DNA from: an uncultured Ruminococcus sp.
GTDB taxonomy: Bacteria; Bacillota; Clostridia; Oscillospirales; Ruminococcaceae
Assembly: GCA_934474025.1 (NCBI GenBank)
Contig: CAKSMF010000002.1
Coordinates: 216,229-280,228 of the forward strand
Direction: 5' to 3'
DNA: 64,000 bases
Below the pieces are notes generated by a model. That model was not told where the DNA came from, searched no databases, and saw only the letters and a list, made by a program, of their open reading frames with translations. The position numbers were made by a program, and so were the translations under genes. Positions within the stretch are counted from its first letter, which is position 1. The number at the start of each line of letters is the position of its first letter. Positions 18,148 through 26,422 of the stretch are shown in pieces.

Positions 18148-18209
18148 ATTCTAACTTTTCGGAACTTGTAAAGGACAGACAAAGGACAGCGTTATGGTCA
18201 TACTCCTGT
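18148..18209 (+). repeat. 62-bp direct repeat, copy 2
   Basis: Identical to 16257-16318, the left end of element 1. Its presence on the other side of the 44-aa peptide/maturase cassette suggests that the cassette was added by recombination between element ends, or is a remnant of a third stacked element. Confidence 0.8.
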
Positions 18210-18397
18210 TATTTTTTAGATGAACGATAGAATATATGAAGGTGACAGGATTTCTGACAGAAATGTCCAAAAGATCATTGTAAAATTACATCATTCAACT
18301 TTATATAACGGATCACAGATTTGTTATCCGTGAAATGTATACGCACCACGGTAACCGTTTTTGATTACCATGAAAAAGCATAACGGAAGAAATCATC

Positions 18398-18736
18398 ATG
18401 AGCAGATATACAAGTAAACAGACCGTATACAGCTCTCTGAAAAAATACGTTCCGATTTGGAAACTGGACACCAACACAATGACCGCCACTTACCTCAATG
18501 TCAATACGCAGACCGAGGGAAGCAAGACCTACCATGCTGACTTCATCAGGTATCATCTTCATTATTCGGACAGCCATTGCCATGATAGACTTCGCAGACT
18601 CGTCAACGAGGGTAAGATCATACAGTACCTCGATGATATGGAACAGAAAGTTAGTGGAGCTATCTCACGTCAGGTGGAGCTTTGGAAGCAAAACGACAGT
18701 TGCTATCAGAAAGCTGTCCTCGCAGGCAATGCCTAA
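18398..18736 (+). CDS. TnpV-like small protein, frameshifted at its C-terminus (element 1)
   Basis: 112 aa, closely similar to the 141-aa protein at 28186-28611 in element 2 (SRYTSKQTVYSSLKK versus SRYKSEQTAYNQLKK; RYHLHYSDSHC; RLRRLVNEGKIIQYLDDME). Here a one-base deletion plus a stop (GGCAATGCCTAA) removes the last 30 residues, although DNA for GLENCF and FESMVYI is still readable to 18810 in another frame. The pattern RLVNEGKI-YLDDM followed by a helical C-terminus recalls the TnpV family of transposon accessory proteins; this is tentative. Probably a decaying copy. The 188 bases upstream of it hold no other gene. Confidence 0.6.
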   Translation: MSRYTSKQTVYSSLKKYVPIWKLDTNTMTATYLNVNTQTEGSKTYHADFIRYHLHYSDSHCHDRLRRLVNEGKIIQYLDDMEQKVSGAISRQVELWKQNDSCYQKAVLAGNA

Positions 18737-18813
18737 AAATGTTCGGTCTTGAAAACTGCTTCATCAGTATGGCGAGAGAAGTTGTGTTCGAGAGTATGGT
18801 TTATATTTGAGGG

Positions 18814-18846
18814 TTAACGGCTGTGCTTTTGTGTGCAGCCGTTTTA
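18814..18846 (+). terminator. Terminator after the TnpV-like gene
   Basis: AACGGCTG pairs with CAGCCGTT; the counterpart in element 2 is 28619-28649. It faces the end of the second radical-SAM gene and may serve both strands. Confidence 0.7.
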
Positions 18847-20004
18847 ACTTCTGTAGGTATCAGTATGAATATCATGATGATTATCTGATGGTTTTCTCTG
18901 CCTGCTCAATAATCGTTGTATTTGTGGGTTGTTTCCGTTATATAATGTCGGATTAGATTTTATCGAAATCATATCTTTGAAAATGTATTGGTATACAGAG
19001 ATAGCTATTCTGCAGCTTGTCCCCATATTATTGCATATACCATTTTCATTCAGTGCAACGTTATTACGCCCACCAGAACAGAAATTAAAGATAGGGCACT
19101 CAGCACATTTACTTCTCCTATCAATTGCTTCCGAAAGGAGCTTTTTGAAGCCTTCTGAATTAAATGCTTCACTAATTGAATTGAGATTCCAAACATTACC
19201 ATAGGAATATTCAGGCGGGAAATATCGATTACACGGCACTATATCACCGTTATATCGTATTCCCATCCATTTGCCGAGACAAGAATTATACTTGCATACA
19301 CTTTTTTCGCCATAAAGGATATGCTTTAATATACGTTCAAAATAGCCTACTTCAATATTACATGATGAATCGTTTTTCCAGTATTCATAGAATTCAATTA
19401 GCTTCGCTGTTGTATGTTCAGCATCCAATAGCAACTCTGTGTTGTGTTCTGTAGGGGTTGAAACATAAGGATTCATATTATAGTTTGCATTCAACTGCTT
19501 AAACAATTCATAGCTTTGAATCAAAGTATCAATATTCTTTGCAGACAGTACCATTATAAATCCACAGTGTTGACCATTACTCAAAAGTTTGTCCCTATTA
19601 GCCAATACGTTTGAAGCATTTCCACGCAATTGATCGTTTAATACTCCGTCAATTGATGTGCCTACACCAATATGATTATCTGACAAAAACTCGGCTAATT
19701 CATCAGTAAGCAAGGTTAGATTGCTTTGCATACGATTTTGAATTTTTACATTTTTGTATTCTTTCTGCATTTCAATTGCTTTCTGAAAGAACGATAGTCC
19801 CATAACAAGTGGTTCACCGCCGTGCCATATGAATGTTACCTGTTCATATTCTTTCAAAGTAATGTCGTATAGACGGTGCAATGTTTCTAATGACATTTTT
19901 CCTGCTTTTTCATGATGAGAATTATGAAAACAGTAAACACAATTCATATTGCAGATATCCGTCGGCATAATAAGAATGCTTAAATGATTTGATAGTTTCG
20001 GCAT
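18844..20004 (-). CDS. Radical SAM/SPASM maturase of the His/Asp-repeat peptides
   Basis: 386 aa. The radical-SAM cluster motif is near residue 17 (TDICNMNCVYCFHNSHH, CxxxCxxC), followed by FIWHGGEPLVMGLSFF and QSNLTLLTDEL as in anaerobic sulfatase-maturase-like enzymes. The SPASM region (about 235-345) has CKYNSCLGKW...GDIVPCNRYFPPE and CAECPIFNFCSGG...CNNMGTSC, giving two auxiliary clusters. The start ATG 20004 lies 6 bases past the stop of the 66-aa repeat peptide; a TTG at 20019 would overlap it. It is last in a four-gene operon (21315 to 18844) and has no separate PqqD-like domain. Three-residue cyclophane-forming enzymes have this general build, but reaction and class are inference. Confidence 0.87.
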   Translation of the reverse strand: MPKLSNHLSILIMPTDICNMNCVYCFHNSHHEKAGKMSLETLHRLYDITLKEYEQVTFIWHGGEPLVMGLSFFQKAIEMQKEYKNVKIQNRMQSNLTLLTDELAEFLSDNHIGVGTSIDGVLNDQLRGNASNVLANRDKLLSNGQHCGFIMVLSAKNIDTLIQSYELFKQLNANYNMNPYVSTPTEHNTELLLDAEHTTAKLIEFYEYWKNDSSCNIEVGYFERILKHILYGEKSVCKYNSCLGKWMGIRYNGDIVPCNRYFPPEYSYGNVWNLNSISEAFNSEGFKKLLSEAIDRRSKCAECPIFNFCSGGRNNVALNENGICNNMGTSCRIAISVYQYIFKDMISIKSNPTLYNGNNPQIQRLLSRQRKPSDNHHDIHTDTYRS

Positions 20005-20009
20005 ATAGT

Positions 20010-20210
20010 TTAGTCCCAATCTGTGTAGCTGTCATCATGACTCGAGTCACTATGCGAATCTTCATGTGTGTCGTAAGCACCGTAATCATAATGACCATCA
20101 GTGTGGTCGTTATGATCATGTCCCCAATCCGAATGATGATCGGTATGATTGTTAAAACTTGTAACATCAGACTGATTAAGATATTCCTCGTATAATTCGT
20201 TAATTGACAT
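20010..20210 (-). CDS. His/Asp-repeat peptide 2, 66 aa, probable RiPP precursor
   Basis: The start (MSINELYEEYLNQ) matches that of the larger neighbour (MSIDEMYSDYLNQ), a shared leader of about 13 residues. The rest is a run of aromatic-X-Asp/Ser units: HTDHHSDWGHDHNDHTD, then HYDYGAYDTHEDSHSD and a YTDWD end. AAGGAG stands before ATG 20210. The maturase gene follows at once, so this peptide is the one closest to the enzyme. No Cys is present, so crosslinks to carbon rather than sulfur would be expected. A metal-binding peptide is the alternative. Confidence 0.78.
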   Translation of the reverse strand: MSINELYEEYLNQSDVTSFNNHTDHHSDWGHDHNDHTDGHYDYGAYDTHEDSHSDSSHDDSYTDWD

Positions 20211-20259
20211 AAACAAATTCTCCTTATTCTTCCATAGTTTTAAATATCCTAAAACTTAA

Positions 20260-20760
20260 TTAAACCCAGTCCGTATGGCTATCATCGTGACTTTCGTCCG
20301 TATGGTCATCATCATGAGATGTATCATCATGACGTTCATCATCATAATCATCATGTTTATCAGAATGGTCTGAGTGATCATCATGGTCTTTGGGATACCC
20401 ATATCCATTATCTGTATGATCATCTCTTGACCAATCTGAATGATCATCATAGTCTCTGCCGTAGTCTGTATGATTATCATAACTTCCATAGTCTGTATGC
20501 ATAGTATCGTCATGGCGTTCATCATCATAATCATCATGTTTGTCAGAATGATCAGCGTGATCATCGTGGTCTCTTGGATATCCATATCCATTATCTGTAT
20601 GGTCATCTCTTGACCAATCTGAATGATCATCATAGTCTCTGCCAAAATCAGAATGGTCGTTGTAGTCTCTCCCCCAATCTGTATGGCTGTCATAGTGGCT
20701 GGAGGATATGGATCTTTCAGTTTGATTCAAATAATCTGAGTACATTTCATCGATAGACAT
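20260..20760 (-). CDS. His/Asp/Tyr-repeat protein 1, 166 aa, probable multi-core RiPP precursor
   Basis: Leader MSIDEMYSDYLNQTERS, then 145 residues made almost only of Asp, His, Tyr, Ser, Thr, Arg, Gly and Trp. By my count there are about 28 [His/Tyr]-X-Asp triplets (HSD, HTD, HDD, YDD, YND), interleaved with WGRD, FGRD and WSRD. Two long internal repeats of 61 residues (183 bp offset; for example GYGYPRDHDD at one and GYGYPKDHDD at the other) indicate recent expansion. There is no Cys, Ile, Leu or Val after the leader. AGGAGGTAAAGAT precedes the start. The composition and position next to a radical-SAM/SPASM gene suggest many three-residue aromatic-to-Asp crosslinks, or metal binding. Confidence 0.8.
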   Translation of the reverse strand: MSIDEMYSDYLNQTERSISSSHYDSHTDWGRDYNDHSDFGRDYDDHSDWSRDDHTDNGYGYPRDHDDHADHSDKHDDYDDERHDDTMHTDYGSYDNHTDYGRDYDDHSDWSRDDHTDNGYGYPKDHDDHSDHSDKHDDYDDERHDDTSHDDDHTDESHDDSHTDWV

Positions 20761-20775
20761 ATCTTTACCTCCTAA

Positions 20776-21315
20776 TCAAATTTCAAACAAAGGATAGACG
20801 TTAGTGATGTCTTTCTTATTGATATAAGGTACGTGTGCCTGAAGAAGATTACAGGAATACTGAGTTTTAATTAGTTTTCCTTGAGATAACGCCCGTTTAA
20901 TATAAGGGATTTCTGGCATAGGTAAAAGGGGTGGCATTATTACTTGAAAATCATTAATATCAATGAATAAAGGGTTAAGATTTTCGTTAAAATCCAACTC
21001 TATTACTTTGTAATTTTTATTGAAACATTTCCATATTCCCCATACAATATCCTTGTGTCTACGGATGATTTCCTGAAACGTACTATAAGATGATATTTCC
21101 CTTATTGTGTTTGCTGATGCTTCAGAAAAAACATAGACCAAGCCCTTGTAATTTGATTTATTAATCTCATTATATGCATTAACAAGCCAATCATAAAAAG
21201 CCTTATACTCTTTGCTTTGCACCGCATATCTGCTTTTGTGATTATCAGGATAATAAATACCTTCATTATCGATAATATCCATTACTTCCTTAGATTGAAT
21301 AGTCCAGAATTTCAT
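20776..21315 (-). CDS. DUF3841-like protein, first gene of the repeat-peptide operon
   Basis: 179 aa. Start ATG 21315 has AGGAGGCATAAA before it. It begins MKFWTIQSKEVMDIIDNEG and contains VYVFSEAS and WGIWKCFNKNYKVIELDF. This is the general look of DUF3841 proteins, small soluble proteins of unknown function in Firmicutes; assignment is moderate. It is separated by only 15 bases from the 166-aa repeat peptide and shares its promoter. It could be a self-protection or accessory protein of the peptide system, which is inference. Confidence 0.6.
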   Translation of the reverse strand: MKFWTIQSKEVMDIIDNEGIYYPDNHKSRYAVQSKEYKAFYDWLVNAYNEINKSNYKGLVYVFSEASANTIREISSYSTFQEIIRRHKDIVWGIWKCFNKNYKVIELDFNENLNPLFIDINDFQVIMPPLLPMPEIPYIKRALSQGKLIKTQYSCNLLQAHVPYINKKDITNVYPLFEI

Positions 21316-21347
21316 TTTATGCCTCCTATATATAATCCCCCAATTAT

Positions 21348-21376
21348 ATTGTATCATATGATTATGGATTTGTCAA
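21348..21376 (-). promoter_or_regulatory. Promoter of the repeat-peptide operon
   Basis: Minus strand TTGACA (21376-21371), 17-base spacer and TACAAT (21353-21348), 33 bases before the DUF3841-like start. The 220-bp inverted-repeat element lies just upstream. Confidence 0.8.
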
Positions 21377-21395
21377 GCATCAACCCCCGTAAACA

Positions 21396-21615
21396 CAGGG
21401 CAACAGCATTTACTTTTTTGTTCGAATTTCCCAAATAAAGCGATGTTTTAATCGATTAGGTAAAGCATCATTTTTTGAAGGATGCTGAAATCAAGCTATG
21501 AAATCAAATGTGATTTTTCCAAACTCATTGTTTTATTGTGCAAAAGCACTATATCAACACACTTGACACGGATAAAATATACAGAGTATATATAAAAGTA
21601 AATGCTGTTGCCCTG
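21396..21615. mobile_element. 220-bp MITE-like element with 22-bp perfect terminal inverted repeats
   Basis: The left end starts CAGGGCAACAGCATTTAC; the right end is its exact complement, ending GTAAATGCTGTTGCCCTG. There is no coding capacity. It is AT-rich inside, with a possible outward promoter (TTGACA at 21563, TATATA after 18 bases). A 16-bp sequence TCAACCCCCGTAAACA stands directly before the left end (21380-21395) and again in the 3' end of the regulator gene (21725-21740). It may be a target-related duplication or a recombination scar. Confidence 0.65.
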
Positions 21616-21720
21616 CGAGCTTTTCACCTATTTTTCGCTAAGTTGAAACTCTGACTTCACCAGAATCATATTTCCCCAAAAAGAAAAGAGCCAAGAAGCA
21701 AGCTCCGCAGCTCCAAACTA

Positions 21721-22428
21721 TCATTCAACCCCCGTAAACATAACCTGATAACTCAGCCCCGTAAACTCCCTGAGAAAGTCCATATCAGAGAAGTTCAGAC
21801 CGTAGTTATGCGTTTTACCGCTGTCCTTGCCCGTGTAGAGGTACTCCATTTTCTCCTGATCGAGATGCTCGGTGCGTAGTGCTTCACGGTCAAATCCTTT
21901 TTCTTTCAGATGATACAGCACGATGCGTGAGAGCTGCACCTGAACGATGCGGTAACTTTCGGTGTCGGCACAGTGGTCAAGAATGCCAAGAATATCGAAA
22001 ATCGTTTCGGTGTCCTTCAAATGCTCGGTATCGTATTCGGTTTCGGGGACATACTCGATATACTTATCATTGTTGAGAAACTGCACCGTACAATTCACAT
22101 AGGGAATGATCTTCAACTGCATTTCCAGGCTGATCTCACTTCCACGGCGCAGGCTTACCCAACGCTGTGAAAGGGAGCTTACCGACTTGAATACACTTCT
22201 TTTCTTGTTTGCCTGCGGAATGATCGGCGTATCGTCCTCATTTATCAGGTAATCTATCGGAACATCGAAGTATTCCGCAATTCTCGTTATCATGTCGAGG
22301 TTCGGCATACCGTCATTCACCCATTTGGTGACGGTCGCAGCCGATATTCCCAGCTCTGTGGCTAACGCTCTCGGCTTCACACCTCGCTCGTCACATAGTT
22401 CATTGTATTTTCTCCAAAAGACAGTCAT
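21721..22428 (-). CDS. XRE-family transcriptional regulator (element 1)
   Basis: 235 aa. Helix-turn-helix at residues 6-60 (LCDERGVKPRALATELGISAATVTKWVNDGMPNLDMI, then ITRIAEYFDVPIDYLI). A 170-residue C-terminal part of unknown fold follows; no peptidase motif is visible. Start ATG 22428 is preceded by GGAGGGACACAAA; an ATG 24 bases earlier lacks a site. It is divergent from the replication gene, the usual place for the control repressor of an integrative element. The stretch 21616-21720 downstream has no gene. Confidence 0.8.
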   Translation of the reverse strand: MTVFWRKYNELCDERGVKPRALATELGISAATVTKWVNDGMPNLDMITRIAEYFDVPIDYLINEDDTPIIPQANKKRSVFKSVSSLSQRWVSLRRGSEISLEMQLKIIPYVNCTVQFLNNDKYIEYVPETEYDTEHLKDTETIFDILGILDHCADTESYRIVQVQLSRIVLYHLKEKGFDREALRTEHLDQEKMEYLYTGKDSGKTHNYGLNFSDMDFLREFTGLSYQVMFTGVE

Positions 22429-22486
22429 TTTGTGTCCCTCCAATTTGTGCAAAGAGCAGAACTTATTTAATTCTGATTATTTTTGC

Positions 22487-22516
22487 TTGACAAATGCTAC
22501 TCAGGTATCATATAAT
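22487..22516 (+). promoter_or_regulatory. Promoter for replication/mobilisation genes of element 1
   Basis: TTGACA (22487-22492), 18 bases and TATAAT (22511-22516), in the divergent space between the XRE regulator and the replication gene, so a likely target of that regulator. Confidence 0.7.
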
Positions 22517-22625
22517 ACATTTCAAAGATTGCAACGTGTCATTTCTTAGATTATTATAGCACATCAAACGCAATCTGTCAATAGAAATACAAGAAAAATT
22601 ACAAAAGTAGAGGAAAACAAAACTT

Positions 22626-24071
22626 ATGAATGAAATCAAATGGTTAGAACCCCGTCCGCTACGGCATACGGCAGATACTATCCCGTTTCCCCTCGGAGCG
22701 TTGCCGCCCGTCCTGCGTGATATGGTGCAGGCGATCTCGGTCACGACTTTCACCGATGCGGGAATGGCAGGGACAGCAATGCTCTCAGCCGTGGGCTACT
22801 GTTTCACAGGTCTGTATCGGCTTGCAGGAAAAGCAGAACATACAGAACCGCCTGTGCTGTATTCGATCATCATAGCACAGCCTTCTGAAAGGAAAAGCCC
22901 GGTGATGCACTTCATCAAAGAGCCGTTCGACACCTTCGAGAGCAAGTACAACCAAGATCACAAAGAGGACTTCTACAAGGCACAGCAGGACGTTAAGGCA
23001 CTGGAAGCTCGTGTCAAAGCAATGGAGAAAGAGGACGAGCCTGATACCGCAGCCATAGCAAAGCTCCGTGTCCATGCTGATAATATCCGAAACACCACTC
23101 CTATTCGTATCGCTGTTGACGATATAACGCCCGAATCCCTTGTGATCGAGCTGAGTGAGAATGATTCTCTGCTGATGATCTCTGACGAAGCTGGAATGCT
23201 TTCCAACTTCAACGGAAAGTACAACGGCGGTATCCCAAACCTCGACTTACTTCTGAAAGCGTGGAACGGGGAGAAGTACATCTGCAACAGAGTTATACGA
23301 GGGCGAACGGAAATCCCCCGTCCTTATCTTTCTGTTGCCCTTGCAGGTCAACCGTATATATGGGACAACATGATGAATGATACGGCTTTCAGGTCAAGCG
23401 GGCTTATCGCACGTTTTGTTCCCTGCTTCGCCAAGAGCGATGTGGGAAATCGTAGATATGATACCACACCTATATCAAAAGAAGTCAGGGAGCAATATCA
23501 CGAATTTATTCATCAGCTCCTGAAAGGAAAGAAAGATCATAATGGTGAGGAAACGATACTGCATTTGTCCCGTCATGCTTCCGAGGAGTACATAGATTAC
23601 TGCAATAAGTATATCGAAAAAGATATAAAAGGCTCTATGTGCTGCTGTCAGGACTGGGGCGGAAAGTTCCACGGACTGATACTGAGGATAGCCTGCATTC
23701 TTCATTGTGTGGACTGCTGTTCCAGAGGTATCGAACCGTCCGAAGAAGCTGTCAACCATGATACGCTTGTGAGGTCGTTCAACATCGCACACTACTACCG
23801 CTATCAGGCGATATACGGTTTCAGTGTAAACGCTCCCGACGGGAATATCGTCAAAGCTGAGAAGATAATTCAGATCTTCAAGACTAAGAATATCAGACAG
23901 GGTTTGAAATCCGACCTCTACCATGCCTGCCGATGCAATCTTTTCCCGAAAGCAACTGACTTCTATTCTGCTCTCGATACTCTTGCAGAGTACGGATATA
24001 TCGCTTACGAAAATGTGACCGTCGCCAACAACAAAAAGGCTCAGATGGTTCATGTGAATCCCTATATCTGA
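22626..24071 (+). CDS. DUF3987-type replication/primase-helicase-like protein (element 1)
   Basis: 481 aa, with the DUF3987 (YfjI-like) layout: N-terminal LPPVLRDMVQAIS and GTAMLSAVGYCFTG; a degenerate P-loop region (IIAQPSERKSPVMHFIKEPF); TPESLVIELSENDSLLMISDEAGML (Walker B-like); NLDLLLKAWNGE; and the C-terminal winged-helix-like end (RQGLKSDLYHACRCNLFPKATDFYSALDTLAEYGYIAYENV). Close relative of 35276-36745 in element 2. Such proteins are encoded by integrative elements and phages and are thought to start or help element replication. No site-specific biochemistry can be read from sequence. Confidence 0.78.
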   Translation: MNEIKWLEPRPLRHTADTIPFPLGALPPVLRDMVQAISVTTFTDAGMAGTAMLSAVGYCFTGLYRLAGKAEHTEPPVLYSIIIAQPSERKSPVMHFIKEPFDTFESKYNQDHKEDFYKAQQDVKALEARVKAMEKEDEPDTAAIAKLRVHADNIRNTTPIRIAVDDITPESLVIELSENDSLLMISDEAGMLSNFNGKYNGGIPNLDLLLKAWNGEKYICNRVIRGRTEIPRPYLSVALAGQPYIWDNMMNDTAFRSSGLIARFVPCFAKSDVGNRRYDTTPISKEVREQYHEFIHQLLKGKKDHNGEETILHLSRHASEEYIDYCNKYIEKDIKGSMCCCQDWGGKFHGLILRIACILHCVDCCSRGIEPSEEAVNHDTLVRSFNIAHYYRYQAIYGFSVNAPDGNIVKAEKIIQIFKTKNIRQGLKSDLYHACRCNLFPKATDFYSALDTLAEYGYIAYENVTVANNKKAQMVHVNPYI

Positions 24072-24323
24072 TTCACATTGGATTTTGTGGTTTTTGTGGT
24101 GGCTGACTTTGAAATAGCGGAATAGCTACTTTTGCAAGAGACAGACCTGAATGTTGGTTGCCGGAGGTCGATGTTGGTTGAGTATTTTTAGCTTAACAAA
24201 ATGTTGAACATGGACATTTTTGTCCGAGTTAAAGTTGAAGATAATCGCATAGACTTTAGCTCACTTTTGAGCGAAAGTTCATGAGCAGAATCATCATTTT
24301 TGAAATGCTGATTTTGAAAAAAT

Positions 24324-24378
24324 GTAATGCGGATTTTTGAATAAATGCGCCCACATTTCCGCCTGCTCCGACAACCGT
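24324..24378. other. Candidate oriT of element 1
   Basis: GTAATGCGGATTTTTGAATA at 24324, then TGCGCCCAC and CTGCTCCG, is conserved with 37341-37395, at the same position before the relaxase gene of element 2, although neighbouring DNA is not. This 55-base block is the best candidate for the nick region. The 250 bases before it and 280 bases after it hold no gene that I can support. Confidence 0.5.
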
Positions 24379-24664
24379 TTCTTTCCCGTCAGGGATAGCC
24401 CCGCAGGGCGGAGTAGTTCTTGTGGCGGTCTTATGCTGCCGCAAGTACTACGGAGTTACAAGCGGCGCTCTGCACCCTTGTAATCGCTGCTACGCAGCTT
24501 TTTTCCTGCGACCCTCTATTGTGTCGTTCAGGAAAAATTTGTCCGTCAGGACTGGCGATAGCCCTTCCGCCTCAGCGGTCAAGAAAGGAGTTGATGCCTA
24601 TGATTTTTGTATTGGATTTCGTAGAAAGAGAGAAGTAAATCCAATGAACAAGAAAGGCAAAACT

Positions 24665-25864
24665 ATGAAACAGAAAAGAATCTCATTCGGTCAGGGAAAG
24701 GGTTCTCTGACTCACAATAACAGGGAGTTCATGGCGGACAATGTTGATCCGCTCCGCACTCCGCAGAACATCACCTTTGTGCGTCAGCCGATCGGTGAAG
24801 CATACGAGCAGCTTTTTGCTGAATCCACTGAGCGATATAATGCTCGGCAGAAAAGGAATGATCGTATGATACACGGCAGCTACTACGAACACCTTTTTGG
24901 TGTGAAGCCCTGCAACACTGTCCGCACTGCTGCTGACAAACGCAAGAGCTTTTATGAGGACGTTGTTCAGATCGGAAAACGTGAGGATTCGGGATACGGC
25001 ACTGAGGATTTTCAGCTCGTTGCCGATTGCCTGAAAGAGTACATGGAAGGATTTCAAGAACGCAACCCTAACTTTTACGTTTTTAATGCTGTCCTGCACA
25101 TGGACGAAGCAACTCCCCATTTGCACATCGACTACATTCCTGTCGGTCACTACAAGCGAGGGCAGGACACGCAGAATGGCATCGCCCAGGCTCTCAAAGA
25201 AATGGGATACGGCGAGGGTAAAATGGCTATTGCAAAATGGCGAGCCGCCGAGGTCGAAGTGCTGAACGTTATCTGCCTTGAACATGGTATCAAGCCACTT
25301 GCTCCCGAAAAGGCGAGAGGGACGCTGGAAGTTGAGGAGTACAAGGAACAGCGCCGTCAGACTGATGAACTGGCAGAGCAGAATGCTCAGGTCAAAGCGG
25401 AACTTGGCGAGAAGCGAGAAATGCTCAAAGCTGTCAAGGAGAAAACTGCTAAAATTGCGGAGATCGACAGCATTGAAACGGGAAAGACCGTGTTCGGCGG
25501 TAAGGTTACAGTGTCGCGGGAGGACTGGCAGAACATCACCGACCTTGCAAGGAAAGAAGTTGCATCGCAGAAGCAGACAAAAAAGCTCCGTAAGGAACGT
25601 GATGAAGCTGTTAGGGAGCGTGATGAACTGAAAGCAAAGCTGTCTGCTGTTTCTTCGGAGCTTGCTACCTACAAGAAAGCCGAGGAGCAAAAGGGACTTT
25701 TCACCCGTGAGAAGCTGAAAAAGGAAACAAAGCGTATCAGCCGCGAGGACGAGCTGTCCCGTGAGCTGAGAAAGGCTAAGGCGTTTATTTCTGCCTGCGG
25801 ACTGAATGCCGATTATCAGCAGTACAAGTACAACAGCACCACAAGAAAGAATGTGCTGGAATAA
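24665..25864 (+). CDS. mobV: MobV-type relaxase/plasmid recombination enzyme (element 1)
   Basis: 399 aa. The N-terminus SFGQGKGSLTHNNREF holds the conserved HNxR motif; FNAVLHMDEATPHLHIDYIPV contains the metal-binding HxDExTPHxH signature of MobV. The C-terminal third is a charged coiled coil (RKEVASQKQTKKLRKERDEAVRERDEL). It nicks and carries the transferred strand at oriT. I prefer ATG 24665 (AAAGG site, same start as in element 2) over the in-frame codons upstream. 399 aa equals the element 2 homologue. Confidence 0.88.
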   Translation: MKQKRISFGQGKGSLTHNNREFMADNVDPLRTPQNITFVRQPIGEAYEQLFAESTERYNARQKRNDRMIHGSYYEHLFGVKPCNTVRTAADKRKSFYEDVVQIGKREDSGYGTEDFQLVADCLKEYMEGFQERNPNFYVFNAVLHMDEATPHLHIDYIPVGHYKRGQDTQNGIAQALKEMGYGEGKMAIAKWRAAEVEVLNVICLEHGIKPLAPEKARGTLEVEEYKEQRRQTDELAEQNAQVKAELGEKREMLKAVKEKTAKIAEIDSIETGKTVFGGKVTVSREDWQNITDLARKEVASQKQTKKLRKERDEAVRERDELKAKLSAVSSELATYKKAEEQKGLFTREKLKKETKRISREDELSRELRKAKAFISACGLNADYQQYKYNSTTRKNVLE

Positions 25865-25916
25865 ACATACAAACAAGATAGAAAGCAGGGAAAGTACCTG
25901 CTATGGAGGTAGTCAA

Positions 25917-26210
25917 ATGACAACAAACAGAAAGAACGAGCTTATCGCTCAGCTCGTAAGCATTCTGAGCGAACTTATCGAAGCTAATGATTCCGACCAG
26001 GTGGCTGAGGTCAAGTCTGATGCCATGGAGATGCTGACCGTCAAGGAATGTACCGAAGCGGTTAGAGGGCTGTCTGAACACACCGTCCGCAAGCTGATAA
26101 AGCAGGGTAAGCTCCCGTATTTGAGAACGGGCGATGGAGTGAACGGAAAAATGCTTATCAACAAGGCAGGCTTGCTTGCCTACTTCAACGGACAGACAGC
26201 AAACAGATAA
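25917..26210 (+). CDS. Excisionase-like helix-turn-helix protein (element 1)
   Basis: 97 aa with a GGAGGTAGTCAA site. The C-terminal half is a MerR/excisionase-type winged helix: MLTVKECTEAVRGLSEHTVRKLIKQGKLPYLRTGDGVNGKMLINKAGLLAYF. In comparable integrative elements this small protein precedes the tyrosine integrase and directs excision. Homologue at 36832-37128. Confidence 0.8.
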   Translation: MTTNRKNELIAQLVSILSELIEANDSDQVAEVKSDAMEMLTVKECTEAVRGLSEHTVRKLIKQGKLPYLRTGDGVNGKMLINKAGLLAYFNGQTANR

Positions 26211-26290
26211 ATCTGTACGCTGAGAACTGCGATTTTACGCTGTTTGAGCGTCAACAGACAGAAAATCCACAAACACCACAGAACAAAGGA

Positions 26291-26400
26291 CATAGATTTG
26301 GGCATACTCCCGAAAAGACAAAAAGATACGATAAGTTACTTGACATACAGCCGAATGCGCGCTATGATTAGAGTAACAGGAGTATGCCATAAAATCTATG
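26291..26400 (+). promoter_or_regulatory. Integrase promoter between long inverted repeats (element 1)
   Basis: TTGACA (26340-26345), 17 bases and TATGAT (26363-26368). On both sides lie complementary arms: CATAGATTT + GGCATACTCC (26291-26310) and GGAGTATGCC + AAATCTATG (26379-26400). The same design with a different arm sequence stands before the element 2 integrase. Likely a repressor/excisionase operator, or a hairpin in the integrase mRNA. Confidence 0.7.
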
Positions 26401-26422
26401 TTGACAGAAAGGGAATCAACTT

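Noticed and set aside
20319..20756. Plus-strand His-rich reading frames (many HHH and HDH residues) opposite the repeat-peptide genes
   Set aside because: They are the complement of the Asp/His repeats; no ribosome sites, and the minus-strand frames have good sites and a shared leader.
24422..24664. N-terminal extension of the element 1 relaxase
   Set aside because: The DNA is the oriT/leader region, the added residues are Cys- and Ser-rich without family likeness, and the element 2 relaxase starts at the equivalent of 24665.
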